This document shows, in pieces, positions 45,953-57,186 of a DNA stretch of 64,000 nucleotides. The notes beneath the pieces are model-generated. The model saw only the letters and a list, made by a program, of their open reading frames with translations, was not told where the DNA came from and searched no databases. Source of the DNA: Dactylellina haptotyla (lineage: Eukaryota > Ascomycota > Orbiliomycetes > Orbiliales > Orbiliaceae). The position numbers were made by a program, and so were the translations under genes. How positions within the stretch are numbered: position 1 is the stretch's first letter; each line of letters starts with the position of its first letter. The stretch covers positions 1,922,001 to 1,986,000 of the forward strand of contig CM062380.1 in the NCBI GenBank assembly GCA_031310005.1. The letters are read 5' to 3'.

Positions 45953-48900
45953 CTAGACAACTCTTAGTTTCATCGCCTTCTTAAACGCATCTTCAAATAG
46001 CGGCTTCTTCGGTTTCAAGTCGGCCTCACTTAAGCCTAGCCTCCTGACAACTTTGAAAGCTCCCGTTCCAATGCTCATACTCTGCCCCAAAATAATGCAC
46101 TCGCTGACACCTTCGATCGCATCCTTCTTCGTATGGAACGCCGCATCAAACAGGTGATCCGTGGTTTTCTCGAAACTGGCCAGCTGCAGAACGCTGTCTC
46201 GCATCTTCGCCAAACCGAATCGAGTAATTCCTAACACTTCACCTTTATACGTCATGACATCCCCCAAGAGCTGAATATGCCGCGGGTCAACATCCATACC
46301 GTGCTCCCTCATCGTGAAAGAAATCTCCTCGATAATAGTAAACCGTGCGGCCTCAATACCCAACACCTGTCGCATCTCCATGACACTGTTCGTTCGCGTT
46401 TTCGTGCCCACCACACCGTCTGTATTTATGCACTGCCGTAGACCGTACCCTTCAACACAGAGCGTGTTCGTCCCGCTGTCGTCTGTCGATATAACCGCCC
46501 GACTGGCCTCCGGGTATCCCTTGACTACTATTCTCGGAAGCACCCGTTTCAGTCCCTGAATTCGCTGGTGGACGCTCAAGTCCTCTTTGCTCCGCTTCAT
46601 CTCCCTTTCCGATAGCTCATGCACATAGATCCTGATCCTCGATCCGGTGACTTTGAGTTGCGATTTATCGATCTTGAGCTTCGGCGCCTTCGTGATGGCT
46701 GTCATGATGTCGTCTATTGTGAGCTCCAAGCCGAGCTTTTCAATCGTGCCTTCGTCAATGCGGATGTTAACATAACTATCATCCGGAGAGCACACATCTT
46801 CGATGTAGAAGATGATGTCCTCGAGGTACGTCTTTTCGATTCTTCCTTTAACGTAACGCGCGCTTCGGATATCTGTCTTGTTGACGAGCTCGCACTTGAT
46901 GATAGGGGTGCTGATGAGTTTCGAGGCGTTAATAATTTCCTTGATACGTGGTACACCGAGCGTAATGTTCATAGAGGCGACACCGGCAAAATGGAAAGTT
47001 TTCAATGTCATCTGGGTACCCGGTTCGCCGATGGATTGCGCACCGACCGCACCGACCGCGGTTCCAGGTTCAACTTTTGAGCGCGAGTATTTTGTCATAC
47101 ACTGAGAAATAAATTCAGTCAAAGTGCGTGCGGATATTTTGTGGACTCGGTCCACGATTAATTTTGATGTGGCTAGATTACGTAGACGTTAGTTACTTGC
47201 AAGCGGTGGTAAGCTGGCTCCGAGGGGGATTTACCATTCAATGAATCGATATAATCCATATCGTATTCATCGCTATTCATCGGTTCCAAGCAAGGCATCA
47301 ACCCGAGCCTTTCTCTCAGCTTGCTGCACTCCACAGCTCTCTCTTTAATGAAACTGTAGACCGACTGTCGGAAAGCAACCTTACTGTCAATCTCGTCTGT
47401 CGGGCCGAGTTTCGCCAGCGCAGCTTCGAGCTGATCGAAGTTTAACAACTTCCTACACATATCGATGATCTCGTAGGGCAAGAGAGCGGGCTCTGTATTA
47501 GACCAAGTCAAGTTCTCCGCGTGGTTGTAAGTTCTCTGCAAGTTGACCGGTTTGGCGTCGCCTTCCATATCCACAGGGTCCAAATTATCTCCACCGTACT
47601 GAAACTGCACAACTCCTGCACTAGAGTTCCTAACCGTATCATCGTATTGGGCGGATAAATCTTCCAAACTTTTCATCAATCGGCGGGACATGTAACCTGT
47701 TTCAGCTGTTTTGACAGCGGTATCGACTAGACCTTCACGGCCAGAAATAGCGTGAAATAAGAATTCTGTTGGGGTAAGACCCGAAAAGAAACTGTTTCTC
47801 ACGAAGCCCTTCGATGGAGGTTCTTTGGCTATAATAGGCAACTGGTTAGCTGGATTTAAAAAAGTAGTATTTCGGAATAAGGCTTACAGTTCTTCTGGAA
47901 ATGCGGTAAAGATCTATCTTGGAATCCGTTAGGCACACGTTTACCGCTGATAATCTGCTGACCGACACAAGCGACCATTTGCGATACGTTGATCTTGGAA
48001 CCTTTGGAACCAGAGTTGGCCATGATGAGCGGAGAATTCATCCTGCTTAATTCACTCATGCAAATATCACCGACTTTGTCACGAACTTTGCTGAGCACTC
48101 CAGATATTTTGTTTTCAAGAGTTGTTTCCTCGTCGCAACCTGGAGCCTTTTCCAGTTGACCGATCTTGTAATCCTCTATAAGTCTGTCACACTCTTTATA
48201 AGCCGCTTCAACATGCATTTGCTTCAAGTCCTGTAGCCGTTTCCCAGGCGATACGTCATTGATACCGATAGAGAACCCGCGATTACCGAGCCATCGAGCG
48301 CACAACTTCGCCAAACGGTTCATAGCAGCGACTGCTTCATCAGCACCGTAATCTCGTAATATCACGTAAAAAACGGAGTTCTTCTTTCCAGACCCCACCG
48401 TGGACTTGTCCATCAAACCGCACATGACCTCGGAGCCTCTGATCACTAGCCAGCCGTCATTCGGACACATATCCGGGGCCATGCCTGGTACTGCTTTAAA
48501 GTCACGGCATTTTGCGTCTAAATTTAGGATGACTTTGCTCTTCTTGTTTGGTCGAATCAAGACGCTGAATAGCTGCTTGCCGGTCCACATAGCTTCCGGT
48601 TTCAGAACAGCGGGGGGCGGGAGATCGATTTGTTCATTGCCATTAACCATAAACATACACAAAGTGGAGAATGTTTTCCGGTCAAAAAAGTTGTCCTTGT
48701 TGGAAAGAAGATAGGCTGCGGTGATGAAATCTTGGATAGCGGCAATGATCGGTTCACCGTTACGCGGCGTACACAGATTGTTTTTGACTCCCATTAGGTT
48801 TATGGCTTCTGTTCGAGCCTCCTCCGTTTGTGGTACGTGCAAATTCATCTCGTCACCATCGAAATCGGCATTGTAAGGATTGCAAACACACTCGTTGAGA

Positions 48901-50450
48901 CGGAAGGTTTTCCACGGCCGAACTTTGACGTAGTGGCTTAAAATACTGAGTTTGTGAAGAGAAGGCTGGCGATTGAATAGTACAACATCGCCATCCTCTA
49001 AATGGCGTTCAACAATGTCGCCGATTGCAAGTTCGTGGGCCGTCTTATCTCGGTTGCCGTATTTCAACCAGCTGGCATAGATAATTAGTCTCCTAAATGA
49101 GAATTAATCGTATTCACTCGTAACTCACGTTTTATATTGAAGATCTTTCTTCACGACATAGTTGGCACCAGGGTATTTATCAGCACCGTTCCGCACCAAG
49201 TCCTGTAGCTTTCCTCGGTTGTAGTCCGTGACACGCTCCGGATACGTCAGGTTCTTTGCAACAAGAATTGGAACGGCGACTTGTTCGATGCTAAGGTTGG
49301 GATCGGGTGAAATGACAGTGCGCCCAGAGAAATCCACACGTTTTCCGGAAAGGTTGCCTCTAAAACGACCCTGTTTGCCCTTTAATCGCTGACAGATACC
49401 ACGGATCGGCTTGGTGCCTTGCTGCTGTACTCCCGGCAGGTCACTGTTTACATATTGCGCGATCTGGAGTTGCATCCACTCCCACTGTTCCATCAAGGTT
49501 TGGATGGGTATTCCTTTCAGGAGACCGGCCCGAATCAACGCACTGGTTTCCGTGATTTGGGCGAGTTTAACTGTCAAATCGTCTTCGTTACTCGCATCTT
49601 CTTGGCTCACAGATGGTCGAATGCACACGGGTGGCGCGGGCATGTACTGCCACAAGAACATTTCCGGCCGTCCCTCCGCGGGGTCCATCCCGAGTAACTC
49701 GCAATCGGAAGGCGAGATTTTCTTGAACAGGTTCAAGACTCTGAGCGGATTCAAGTCATCCATGGCCTTCCGTAGATGCTTGTCGAGATCTTGGTTTGTC
49801 TTTTTGGCTTCGGCGAAGGATTTGTCGAAGGCAACTTTAGACTCCGGTGGGACTTTCGATGCGGCGTTGGAGGAGTTGAAGGCTCTGAATTTGTCGTGGA
49901 TGACCTTTAACGGACCAACCTTCTTGACGGTTCCGTTGATAGCGCCACAGCCAAAACAGTGCTTTGTTTTACGGCATTGCTCGTTGATTTTCTTGCATAT
50001 CTGCACCCGACGAAGGTTGTCGATCCCCGGTTTCCGTATCTCCCTTAAGTACGACCGTCGCATGGCATCATCCAGTAGGATACACGAACATTCCTTGCAG
50101 ACGTTTTGCAAGACGGAGATTATGTGCTTGAAGTATCCGATGTGGAATGCCGGTAGGGCGAGTTTGACATGACCGAAATGACCATTGCAAGCTTGGAGGT
50201 TTTCACCGCAAGTCTTACACGTGTCGGTTTTGTTCGAGATACCCATGCGAGGGTCGAGGACACCGTTCTCAGTAGGCTGTCGGCCGGTTTCGTTGAAGAG
50301 CCTGTCGGTCGAGACTTCGATGACAGCTTGTTTGACCATGTCCTGGGTCGATAGGATACCGAACTTGACCTCCTTGATGCGCTTGGGGACATTGGATATG
50401 ACCTGGTCCTTGCGGGACCCGCGCTTCGTTGGGGCCGCCTGTAACGCCAT
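45953..50450 (-). CDS. RPC1: DNA-directed RNA polymerase III largest subunit
   Basis: Catalytic subunit of the nuclear polymerase that makes tRNA, 5S rRNA and U6. Four exons (50450-49129, 49071-47888, 47828-47235, 47172-45953) close to 1439 residues, close to budding yeast Rpo31 (1460). Landmarks: an N-terminal zinc site [17 protein letters not shown] (Cys78, Cys81, Cys88, His91), a second cysteine group CKECSC and CFGCG, the [11 protein letters not shown] region, the metal-binding [10 protein letters not shown] (508-517) with its three aspartates, and the bridge-helix/trigger-loop region [11 protein letters not shown] and ETGYMSRRL. Residues such as [20 protein letters not shown] mark the late conserved block. 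There is no heptad tail, which excludes polymerase II, and the sequence fits polymerase III better than I. Start ATG at 50450 is followed directly by the conserved [17 protein letters not shown]. Introns are 55-65 bases. Confidence 0.97.
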
Positions 50451-51497
50451 TTCCGCGGCCAGTCAGTCGGTTCCTCGAAGACGAGAGGTGGCTGATTCGA
50501 TCGATCGATTGGTTGGTGGATTGATGGATTGGTCTGTTGAACGATTGATGGCTCGATGCCAATATACCGCCAAGGTCACCGTGCTGTCCAATACGCCCTC
50601 TTTGTGGTTGGTGATGAGGCGAGAGTGCCGTGCATCTTCTGCTGTCGCCGGTTGCGTGAGTTGGCTGAGGTTGGGTCGGAGTCGAAGCGGTGAGCAATCC
50701 GAACTTTTTATTTTTATTTTTTATTTCAAGTATTTTATTTTATTTATTTTTTGGGGTTAGCTGCTGCGGGCGATGAGCGGGCAGGGGTCCCAACACAGCG
50801 CGCCGATCACAGACGTCGGGCAACGCACTCTGCGACATACTCAACTCCGTGCGTATATTGTTCTCGAGGATATAATGTATTATAATATATTTATATATAC
50901 TATCATGATGACAAGGCTGGATGCATCTATCGTGATGTTTCTTTTCAAAAGAGGGAGGATCTGGTAGCCGTAGACCGAGCATCAAAGACCACTCGACCCA
51001 GCTACGTATGGGATCGGTATGCAAGCCCATATCCGGGGAAACCACCAAGATCACAGCGGCGACGCACAGAGGATTATTCCCATGTGTCTGTCTGTCTGTC
51101 TGTCTCCATGGCGCAGACGGGCAGGTTCGAGTCCTCGCCGTCGGCCCCTCTTTGGAGCTCTCTCCGCGCCTTATCAATTTTCCCCCGGGGCAGCCAGTCT
51201 CCTGGGACCCCGGCCTCAGACCATCGCTCGAAGTGGTTGCAACCACTACGTCATTCTTGCGCCGGAACACACGCAACCTGAAGGTTCCCCTCCGTGCTCG
51301 TGGCCCATCGGCTGAGTCGCAGATATTATTAAAACGCTCGTTATTATTCTTCTTATTTTGCCATAGTTTAATCTTCTCGATCAGAAGATCAGATCCCTCT
51401 CCCTCCTCTTTCGCCGCCTTCATCACCGAATCCCAAACGCCATAGCGACCACTGCAAACAAGAAAGAAAAGCACATCTCTACACACATTCATCTGCA
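50451..51497. other. Divergent promoter region
   Basis: 1.05 kb between the polymerase III subunit gene (minus) and the small membrane protein gene (plus). It has GATT-type repeats at about 50.49-50.56 kb just before the polymerase gene start and a CTGT repeat at 51.08 kb. No supported gene. Confidence 0.6.
51084..51106. repeat. (CTGT)n microsatellite
   Basis: About five CTGT units in the leader or promoter of the small membrane protein gene. Confidence 0.85.
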
Positions 51498-52161
51498 ATG
51501 GCTGCCAAAAAATCAAAGTATGTGTAAATACCACACTTGCTAACACCTGAACCAGCGTTGCTGGGACTCGCGCACTTGCGAGCTTCGGCTTCAACTGCGG
51601 GGTGCCATCACGCAGCAAAAAATTGCACATATCTTACATACCCTTCTTCTCCTCTCTGGTTTCCCGTGCAAAATATGCCTAAAACACACTCACCAAGGAA
51701 GCACCTGTTGGAGATGCTGACGTTCTCCTAAACATTGCTAGCATGCCCCTCTTGCTCGGTGCTGCCGCAGCAATAGGCGGTGGATACTACTATTATACAA
51801 CGGGAGGCGATACGAAAACCGCACAGGCCAAATTCGAGCGTACGAACTTCCTTGTTCTAACACCTTTTCTAAAAAATTATATACGCATTGAGTAGCTAAA
51901 TGAATTTTAACAAATCCTCGTTTGCATCTTTCAGATGACACCACCGCAGCTCGTGAACACGCCCAGGCTACCTACGACTCGGTCAAGGCCTCTGCGACCT
52001 CCGCAGCTGACCTCGGAAAGCACAAACTGGAAGACGCACAAGCGAAACTCGATGCCGAGCGCAAGAAGGCACAGACAGAGATCCAACAGAAGATCGATGA
52101 AGCCGATAAGAAAATCCAAGACGGCGCCACCAAGGCGAAAGGGTGGTTCGGGCGTGGTTAG
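51498..52161 (+). CDS. Small membrane-anchored amphipathic-helix protein
   Basis: Three exons (51498-51517, 51742-51839, 51935-52161) close to 114 residues. It has a short basic N-terminus (MAAKKS), one membrane segment MPLLLGAAAAIGGGYYYY (about 8-25), then a long charged helix with a regular Lys/Asp/Glu/Ala pattern (about 35-105), ending KGWFGRG. The helix resembles late-embryogenesis-abundant or apolipoprotein-like repeats. Similar fungal proteins have been annotated as calcofluor-white-hypersensitive proteins, and some are mitochondrial or membrane-associated; this link is from memory and unverified. The first exon has only 20 coding bases and the first intron is 224 bases, longer than others nearby. 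Function is not known. Confidence 0.7.
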
Positions 52162-54417
52162 ACGGCGCCTGTCTTTTACTTTTTACTTCCCTTCTAATTT
52201 CTAATATTGAATCTAAACGGTGCAAGACGGACATTAACAGGACTAGTCTTGGTTTTTTCTTTTTTGTCGATTCCTTCTAATAATTTTACGATGCGGTGAG
52301 AAGGGTCGGCATATATACCCTTTTCTGCTACTAGCTTTTGTAGATTCCTTGTCTGACCAATTCAAACTGTTTGCATGGCAGCATGATCGTTATCATCCGG
52401 CGATTGGCCATCTCCTCATCCCCTATTAGCCTGAATATATTATAAAGTCCCAAATACCTACCTCTATACGTATAAATATGTTGTATTCAAAACCGAGCAT
52501 CTCGTGGACGGAAAAAAAAGTGTTGGTCATTCGTAGTACTAACTACAGAAGCATCCAAGAGATATCTCGATGCAAGGCAACATTTTGCCTTCATGAATTC
52601 GCCAACGAACTTACAAACCCCTTTATCATCATACACCTCCCAAAAGGCACCTCCCGGATAAAAAATAAAAGTAAAAAACTATCGAAGATCCCTTCCCCCC
52701 CCCCCCAAAAGCCGCCATTAGGAATGAGAGCGAGAGCGAGAGAGAAACGCTGAAAGGGAAAAAACAGCCCCCGCCGTGCACCAGAAAACAGGGAAAGTGC
52801 TCATGAATTGTACATGTACAAAAGCTCGTAGTAGAAACTGGACGAGAAAACCAATCGCGGTTCAATGTCAGTTATCTCCAGAACCCAGGACTCCAAGTGC
52901 GACATTAAATAAAATCGGGTTAGGACGTTTCAAAGAAAAAATTATATAAAAAAAGGCCGTATTACAAGGAATGGCGTGAAAGAGATGATGGTCGTGTGTG
53001 TCTGTGATTTTTTTTAATGTTTCGCGCTCCGAGTTCGAAATCAAACCAGCAAGTAGACAGAGAGGTAGCAGCATGCAATTGGAAGAACGCACAACAGAAC
53101 AGTTGAACCAATGGAACAAAAAGAGTACGAGACAATAATACGTTGAATGTCGCTTAAATTCGAGGTAGTAATTCGTAGCGATGTGATAAAGTGGGTTCGA
53201 ATAATTGAGAGTGAGAGATCCTTTCAACCTAGTCGTAGAAGGTTGTTGGAGACACCTAATATGTGAAGAGATCCAAAGAAAGCGCACAATACAGAGGAAC
53301 TAATCATACCATAGGAAAAGACGTGAAAGACACAAGTAACTTTTGTTTAAAATACGAAGGAAGAACGAATATTTGGGAACTATACGAGAGCTGCTAAAGG
53401 CGGTCACCGTTCGCTCGCTCGTAGTAAAATCCTCATAGCTCTGGCAAAAAGGAACATGAACGAGTGGTTCGCAGCTATAGGGAAGCGATAATGTAACGAG
53501 CGGGTAGCATTTGTACGCAGCAAAATAAGACACAAGGAACCAATAAGAACTTTTTTTTTTTTCTTGAACGACAGTCGATAAAAGAAGTAGCGAGCTGTAT
53601 CGATTTTTGATAATAAGTTTTTTTTGGAAATTTTGAAGGGTTTGGTTATAGCAGCGAGTGTAGGAGAAATTCAATCATTGACCAGACGTATATAAAAAAA
53701 GAGAACTTCGCCTTCCTCAAAAATCTCCGAAACTTTTCTGTAATAGTATAGTAAAACATCTTCTGTACACCTGTTCCCGGAAGAAAAAAAGGGCTTCAAC
53801 ATGGCGCGAGCCAACTTGATCTTTTGTTATCAGCAACAAAGGCATCAGTTTTTTTCTCTTTTGGACTTTCCTAATATTTGTATCGGAAATAGTAAAAGGA
53901 CTTTTCTTTGTTTTTCAAGTCGAGGGTCGTAAGTTTTGAGTTTTTTTTAGAGTCGTCAAATTATCATTTGGATATGTTGGTGTTTTTGCTGGTCGTAATA
54001 ATAGTAATGTGAGAGAGCAAAGTTAAAAAAAAAAAAAAACGAAAGAAAGAAAGCCGGTATACCCGTCAGAGCCGTTTCGCTGAAGGGCGTAGACGATTTT
54101 TGCGCCGTTTGATCCGGTAAAGATTCCCAAGGAAATGATCCGAAACCACCTTTGCCGCTAAGCACCGTGAATCACCAAGAGCCTAAAATGAGATAGAAAA
54201 TGGAAGAAGAAAGCGATAGTCATCCCAAGAGCAAAAAGATAAGAATAAAGAAATTTGGAAAAGAGGGGAAATAGCAACGCTGCCAAGAAACCAAAAAACC
54301 CGCAAAAGCATAACGAGGTAAGAGATCAAAATGCCACCCAAGCTTAAAATATCAGAGGATAATATATACGTATGGAGGGAAAGCACGGGGATATCCTGAA
54401 TGCTACCCGTGTAAATA
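52162..54417. other. Convergent intergenic region, purine-biased
   Basis: 2.3 kb between the small membrane protein gene and the stop of the Cys/His protein. From about 52.9 to 54.4 kb the plus strand is rich in A and G, so the minus strand is T/C-rich; it may include a long 3' untranslated region of the minus-strand gene. Open frames on the minus strand (52868-53287, 53300-53674) have no motif and are not called. A C run lies near 52700. Confidence 0.5.
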
Positions 54418-57186
54418 TTAAATAATACGTGAGTTCGACAAACCTCTCGCCAAAGTGCGGCTTGGTTCCAGAGCGCCTTTGGGAGCGGCTGTCAAAGTAC
54501 GTTTCATTGACACATTTGGATTCGAGCTTCTACCAGCTGGCCCGGCAGAGGAAGCCCTGTGTCGCCTTCTGCTAGAGGAGGTAGGTGTAGTGGGGGAAAT
54601 AATATTCGGATTGGGTTTTGCGAGAAGTGAGAGTGACTTCCTATTTAATGGCATGGACAAAGATTCTTCAGTCGGCTCGCTTTGTAGAGCAAAACTCGTA
54701 CGCAATTGTCGTACACCCGAGCGGACGCTCTCCTTAGCAAGCTCAACGTAGTCTTGTGCCTGTCCACCTACTCGTTTCGTAAGAGGTCCTTTCCCTGATG
54801 GGCTTCCTTTTCGTCGTGGAGTGCGATATCCTAACAGACAAGACTCGGCTGGTTTGCCAATTTGGTCGCCAATCAAGTTCTTCATACGCACTGCCCTTTT
54901 TTTGCTCCAGCTTCCCATGACAAAATCGCGGACGTGCTGCGGCACTTCGACAGCAAGCACGGGACGATCGGATTCTGGATCAATAGCTAGCAAGGGTTGC
55001 GCTTCTATGACGCCAAGTTGGGCAATATCCCCATCGATTGTCTCAACTGGTTCACTGGGGGCACGGCTGTAGTCGCCATAGACACTGGGAGGGGGGGTGA
55101 CAAGCACGATCTTTAGATCTTTCTGCTCAAATGCACAGAATGCTTCTCCGGTGGATTGAACAGGCTTAAGTGGCAACCCTGCCACTGTCAAGTCTTCTGT
55201 TGATGGGAAGCGAAGCTGCTCTTCTAGCCGTTCGGCTAAGATTGGAAGCGGGGGCATATCCGTCTCAAGATCGAGGGAGTGTCGGCGAGTCGATACCGGG
55301 GACGGCGGCTCATCCCAGTTTTCTGAGAATGTTGGATAGCCGGGCCGGGCTCGCTTCGATCGGTATTTCAATAACTTCTCGTGTTCAATCGCTGGGTCGA
55401 ATTCCTGAAGAGGTGGCATTTGGGGGTAACCATAGCCATGGTAATTTTCTGGGAGATGGCTGACCTCGTCAGGCGGGAGAACTGTGATTGGTAGCGGTTT
55501 GCTAGCTTTGCGCTTTGGTCTAGTTGGTGAGGGGGTATCCTCATCGTCCAAGGATGGCGGGGAGTATTCCTGGATGAAGGATGGTCTGTTGGCCTTCTGG
55601 AGCTTGGCTTGTGCGGCGACAGTAGAGCCGGTCACAACCATGGCTTCCTCCAGGGATCTTCGCGAAGGGAGTTTGCGGGGAGAAATGAAGGCCTCGATTA
55701 ACGAGCCTCTCGATTTCTTGGTCTTCGAGCCTTCCAGAATGGGTTCCAAGGCGTGTTCGCCGTCAGTGAGACGGGGAGTATTGATGTCACCAGTAATGGC
55801 AGACGGGCGGACATTGGGGAGAATCTCAACATCCGGAAAGATGCCACCATGATCGATGATCTCGGATTCGATTTTTTGGAGAAGATATCGAACATCCTCG
55901 ACATTTTTCCCAGTTCCAGTCATCAGAGAGATCCAGTGGATATCAGACGACCCCTGGCTGAGTGAGCTTCGCCGCGAGTAATCTTCGTCAAATCCATCGG
56001 AGCCGTCGGGACTATGAGGTGCGGTCGCTTTGCTTTCCTTGGAAATACGAATTTCCTCCCTTCGACGAACTTTGATCATCCAGTCCTCAACGCCTCCCCA
56101 GGCATCCAAGCGCTCGACCTGTCTTCGAACGAGATCACATTGAAGTTTGGCAAACCCTTTGGGATCCCGATACCGAGACCTCTGGTAGTGTTTACGACAG
56201 TAATAGACCCATATATTTTTGGGTATTTGCCGCGTCGAGAGCTTGTTTCGTCCAAATATGTGAGATACAACTTTCCTCAGCGGGGAGGAAGTGTTACAAT
56301 CTTCGACATATGAGCACTTTGGGGCGCTAAAGAGATCAACATCGAAACTATGGATTATAGAAGGCGTCGAAGACGATGGGCCGATGGTATTCGTAGGAGA
56401 TAGGGTGCTGGGGGTACCCGAAAGCTGAAGCTTGCTCATAGCATAGACATCTTGGGTCGAAATGTGACTGTAGTTAGAAGACTGCTTCGGGACAAGATCT
56501 GCCCTCTGGCGCATTTGAGAGACGTAAGAACGGGAAGATGCTCCGTCGTAATGCTGTGTTCCGTATGGATGTCTTGATTCAGAGTACTCGGCGTCCAGGT
56601 GATGTCTCTTGATATCTTGGCTGGCCGCCAAAGCAGCAAGAGTCGTCAGGCTTGAGCCTTGGAGTTCATCCCTTGGGATTCGGTCTTGTGTGACCTCTGG
56701 GTGAGATGGGAAATACTGGGTCATGGTTGTCGAAGGACTGTAGTCTGACTCGCTTGGCGTGTACAGACCCCGAGGCGGCGGCCGAGCACTGTTTTGTGTG
56801 ATATCAAAGGCATATATCGGTATCCTAAAATCGGGTTTTGAGCGCCCTAACGATTCATGTATTGGGCTCCCCAGTGTACCTTTCGAGATCGAACCAGTAC
56901 TGGAAAGAGTGGTGAGACTGGTGAGGCTATTCGAGGATTGGAGACTAGTAAGACTAGATATGGAGCTGCGAGCTGTCATGGATCCGCCGCTTGAGCTGCC
57001 TACAGTCGCATATTTGTGGTACCTATGATGCTCGTCGGCAGGTAGGCCTCTCTGGGATCCGCTCTGCCGAGAAACCCTGGAAGATGTCGAGGAGGACTTG
57101 TTGGATCGTATGGGTTCCTCTTCCAGGCCCTCGTACGGGAGCGCAACACCCCTCGCGGACGGGTTGAGGAGCTTTTTGATGTCCAT
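54418..57186 (-). CDS. Fungal-specific Cys/His regulatory-like protein
   Basis: Single exon, 922 residues from the ATG at 57186 (MDIKKLLNPS); a GTG five codons upstream extends the frame but is not an expected start. Most of the chain is Ser/Pro/Thr-rich and disordered. The folded-looking core (about 285-360) carries a probable zinc site, Cys291-x5-Cys297 with Cys330-x2-His333, around the block RKVVSHIFGRNKLSTRQIP and then YYCRKHYQRSRYR, a very basic segment suited to nucleic acid binding. I recall the HIFGRNK...CRKHYQRSRYR block from uncharacterised proteins across filamentous fungi, but know no tested function. A helix-rich region follows (FAKLQCDLVRRQVERLDAWG). The start MDIKKLLNP resembles those of several fungal transcription regulators. 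A transcriptional role is inference only. Confidence 0.82.
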   Translation of the reverse strand: MDIKKLLNPSARGVALPYEGLEEEPIRSNKSSSTSSRVSRQSGSQRGLPADEHHRYHKYATVGSSSGGSMTARSSISSLTSLQSSNSLTSLTTLSSTGSISKGTLGSPIHESLGRSKPDFRIPIYAFDITQNSARPPPRGLYTPSESDYSPSTTMTQYFPSHPEVTQDRIPRDELQGSSLTTLAALAASQDIKRHHLDAEYSESRHPYGTQHYDGASSRSYVSQMRQRADLVPKQSSNYSHISTQDVYAMSKLQLSGTPSTLSPTNTIGPSSSTPSIIHSFDVDLFSAPKCSYVEDCNTSSPLRKVVSHIFGRNKLSTRQIPKNIWVYYCRKHYQRSRYRDPKGFAKLQCDLVRRQVERLDAWGGVEDWMIKVRRREEIRISKESKATAPHSPDGSDGFDEDYSRRSSLSQGSSDIHWISLMTGTGKNVEDVRYLLQKIESEIIDHGGIFPDVEILPNVRPSAITGDINTPRLTDGEHALEPILEGSKTKKSRGSLIEAFISPRKLPSRRSLEEAMVVTGSTVAAQAKLQKANRPSFIQEYSPPSLDDEDTPSPTRPKRKASKPLPITVLPPDEVSHLPENYHGYGYPQMPPLQEFDPAIEHEKLLKYRSKRARPGYPTFSENWDEPPSPVSTRRHSLDLETDMPPLPILAERLEEQLRFPSTEDLTVAGLPLKPVQSTGEAFCAFEQKDLKIVLVTPPPSVYGDYSRAPSEPVETIDGDIAQLGVIEAQPLLAIDPESDRPVLAVEVPQHVRDFVMGSWSKKRAVRMKNLIGDQIGKPAESCLLGYRTPRRKGSPSGKGPLTKRVGGQAQDYVELAKESVRSGVRQLRTSFALQSEPTEESLSMPLNRKSLSLLAKPNPNIISPTTPTSSSRRRHRASSAGPAGRSSNPNVSMKRTLTAAPKGALEPSRTLARGLSNSRII

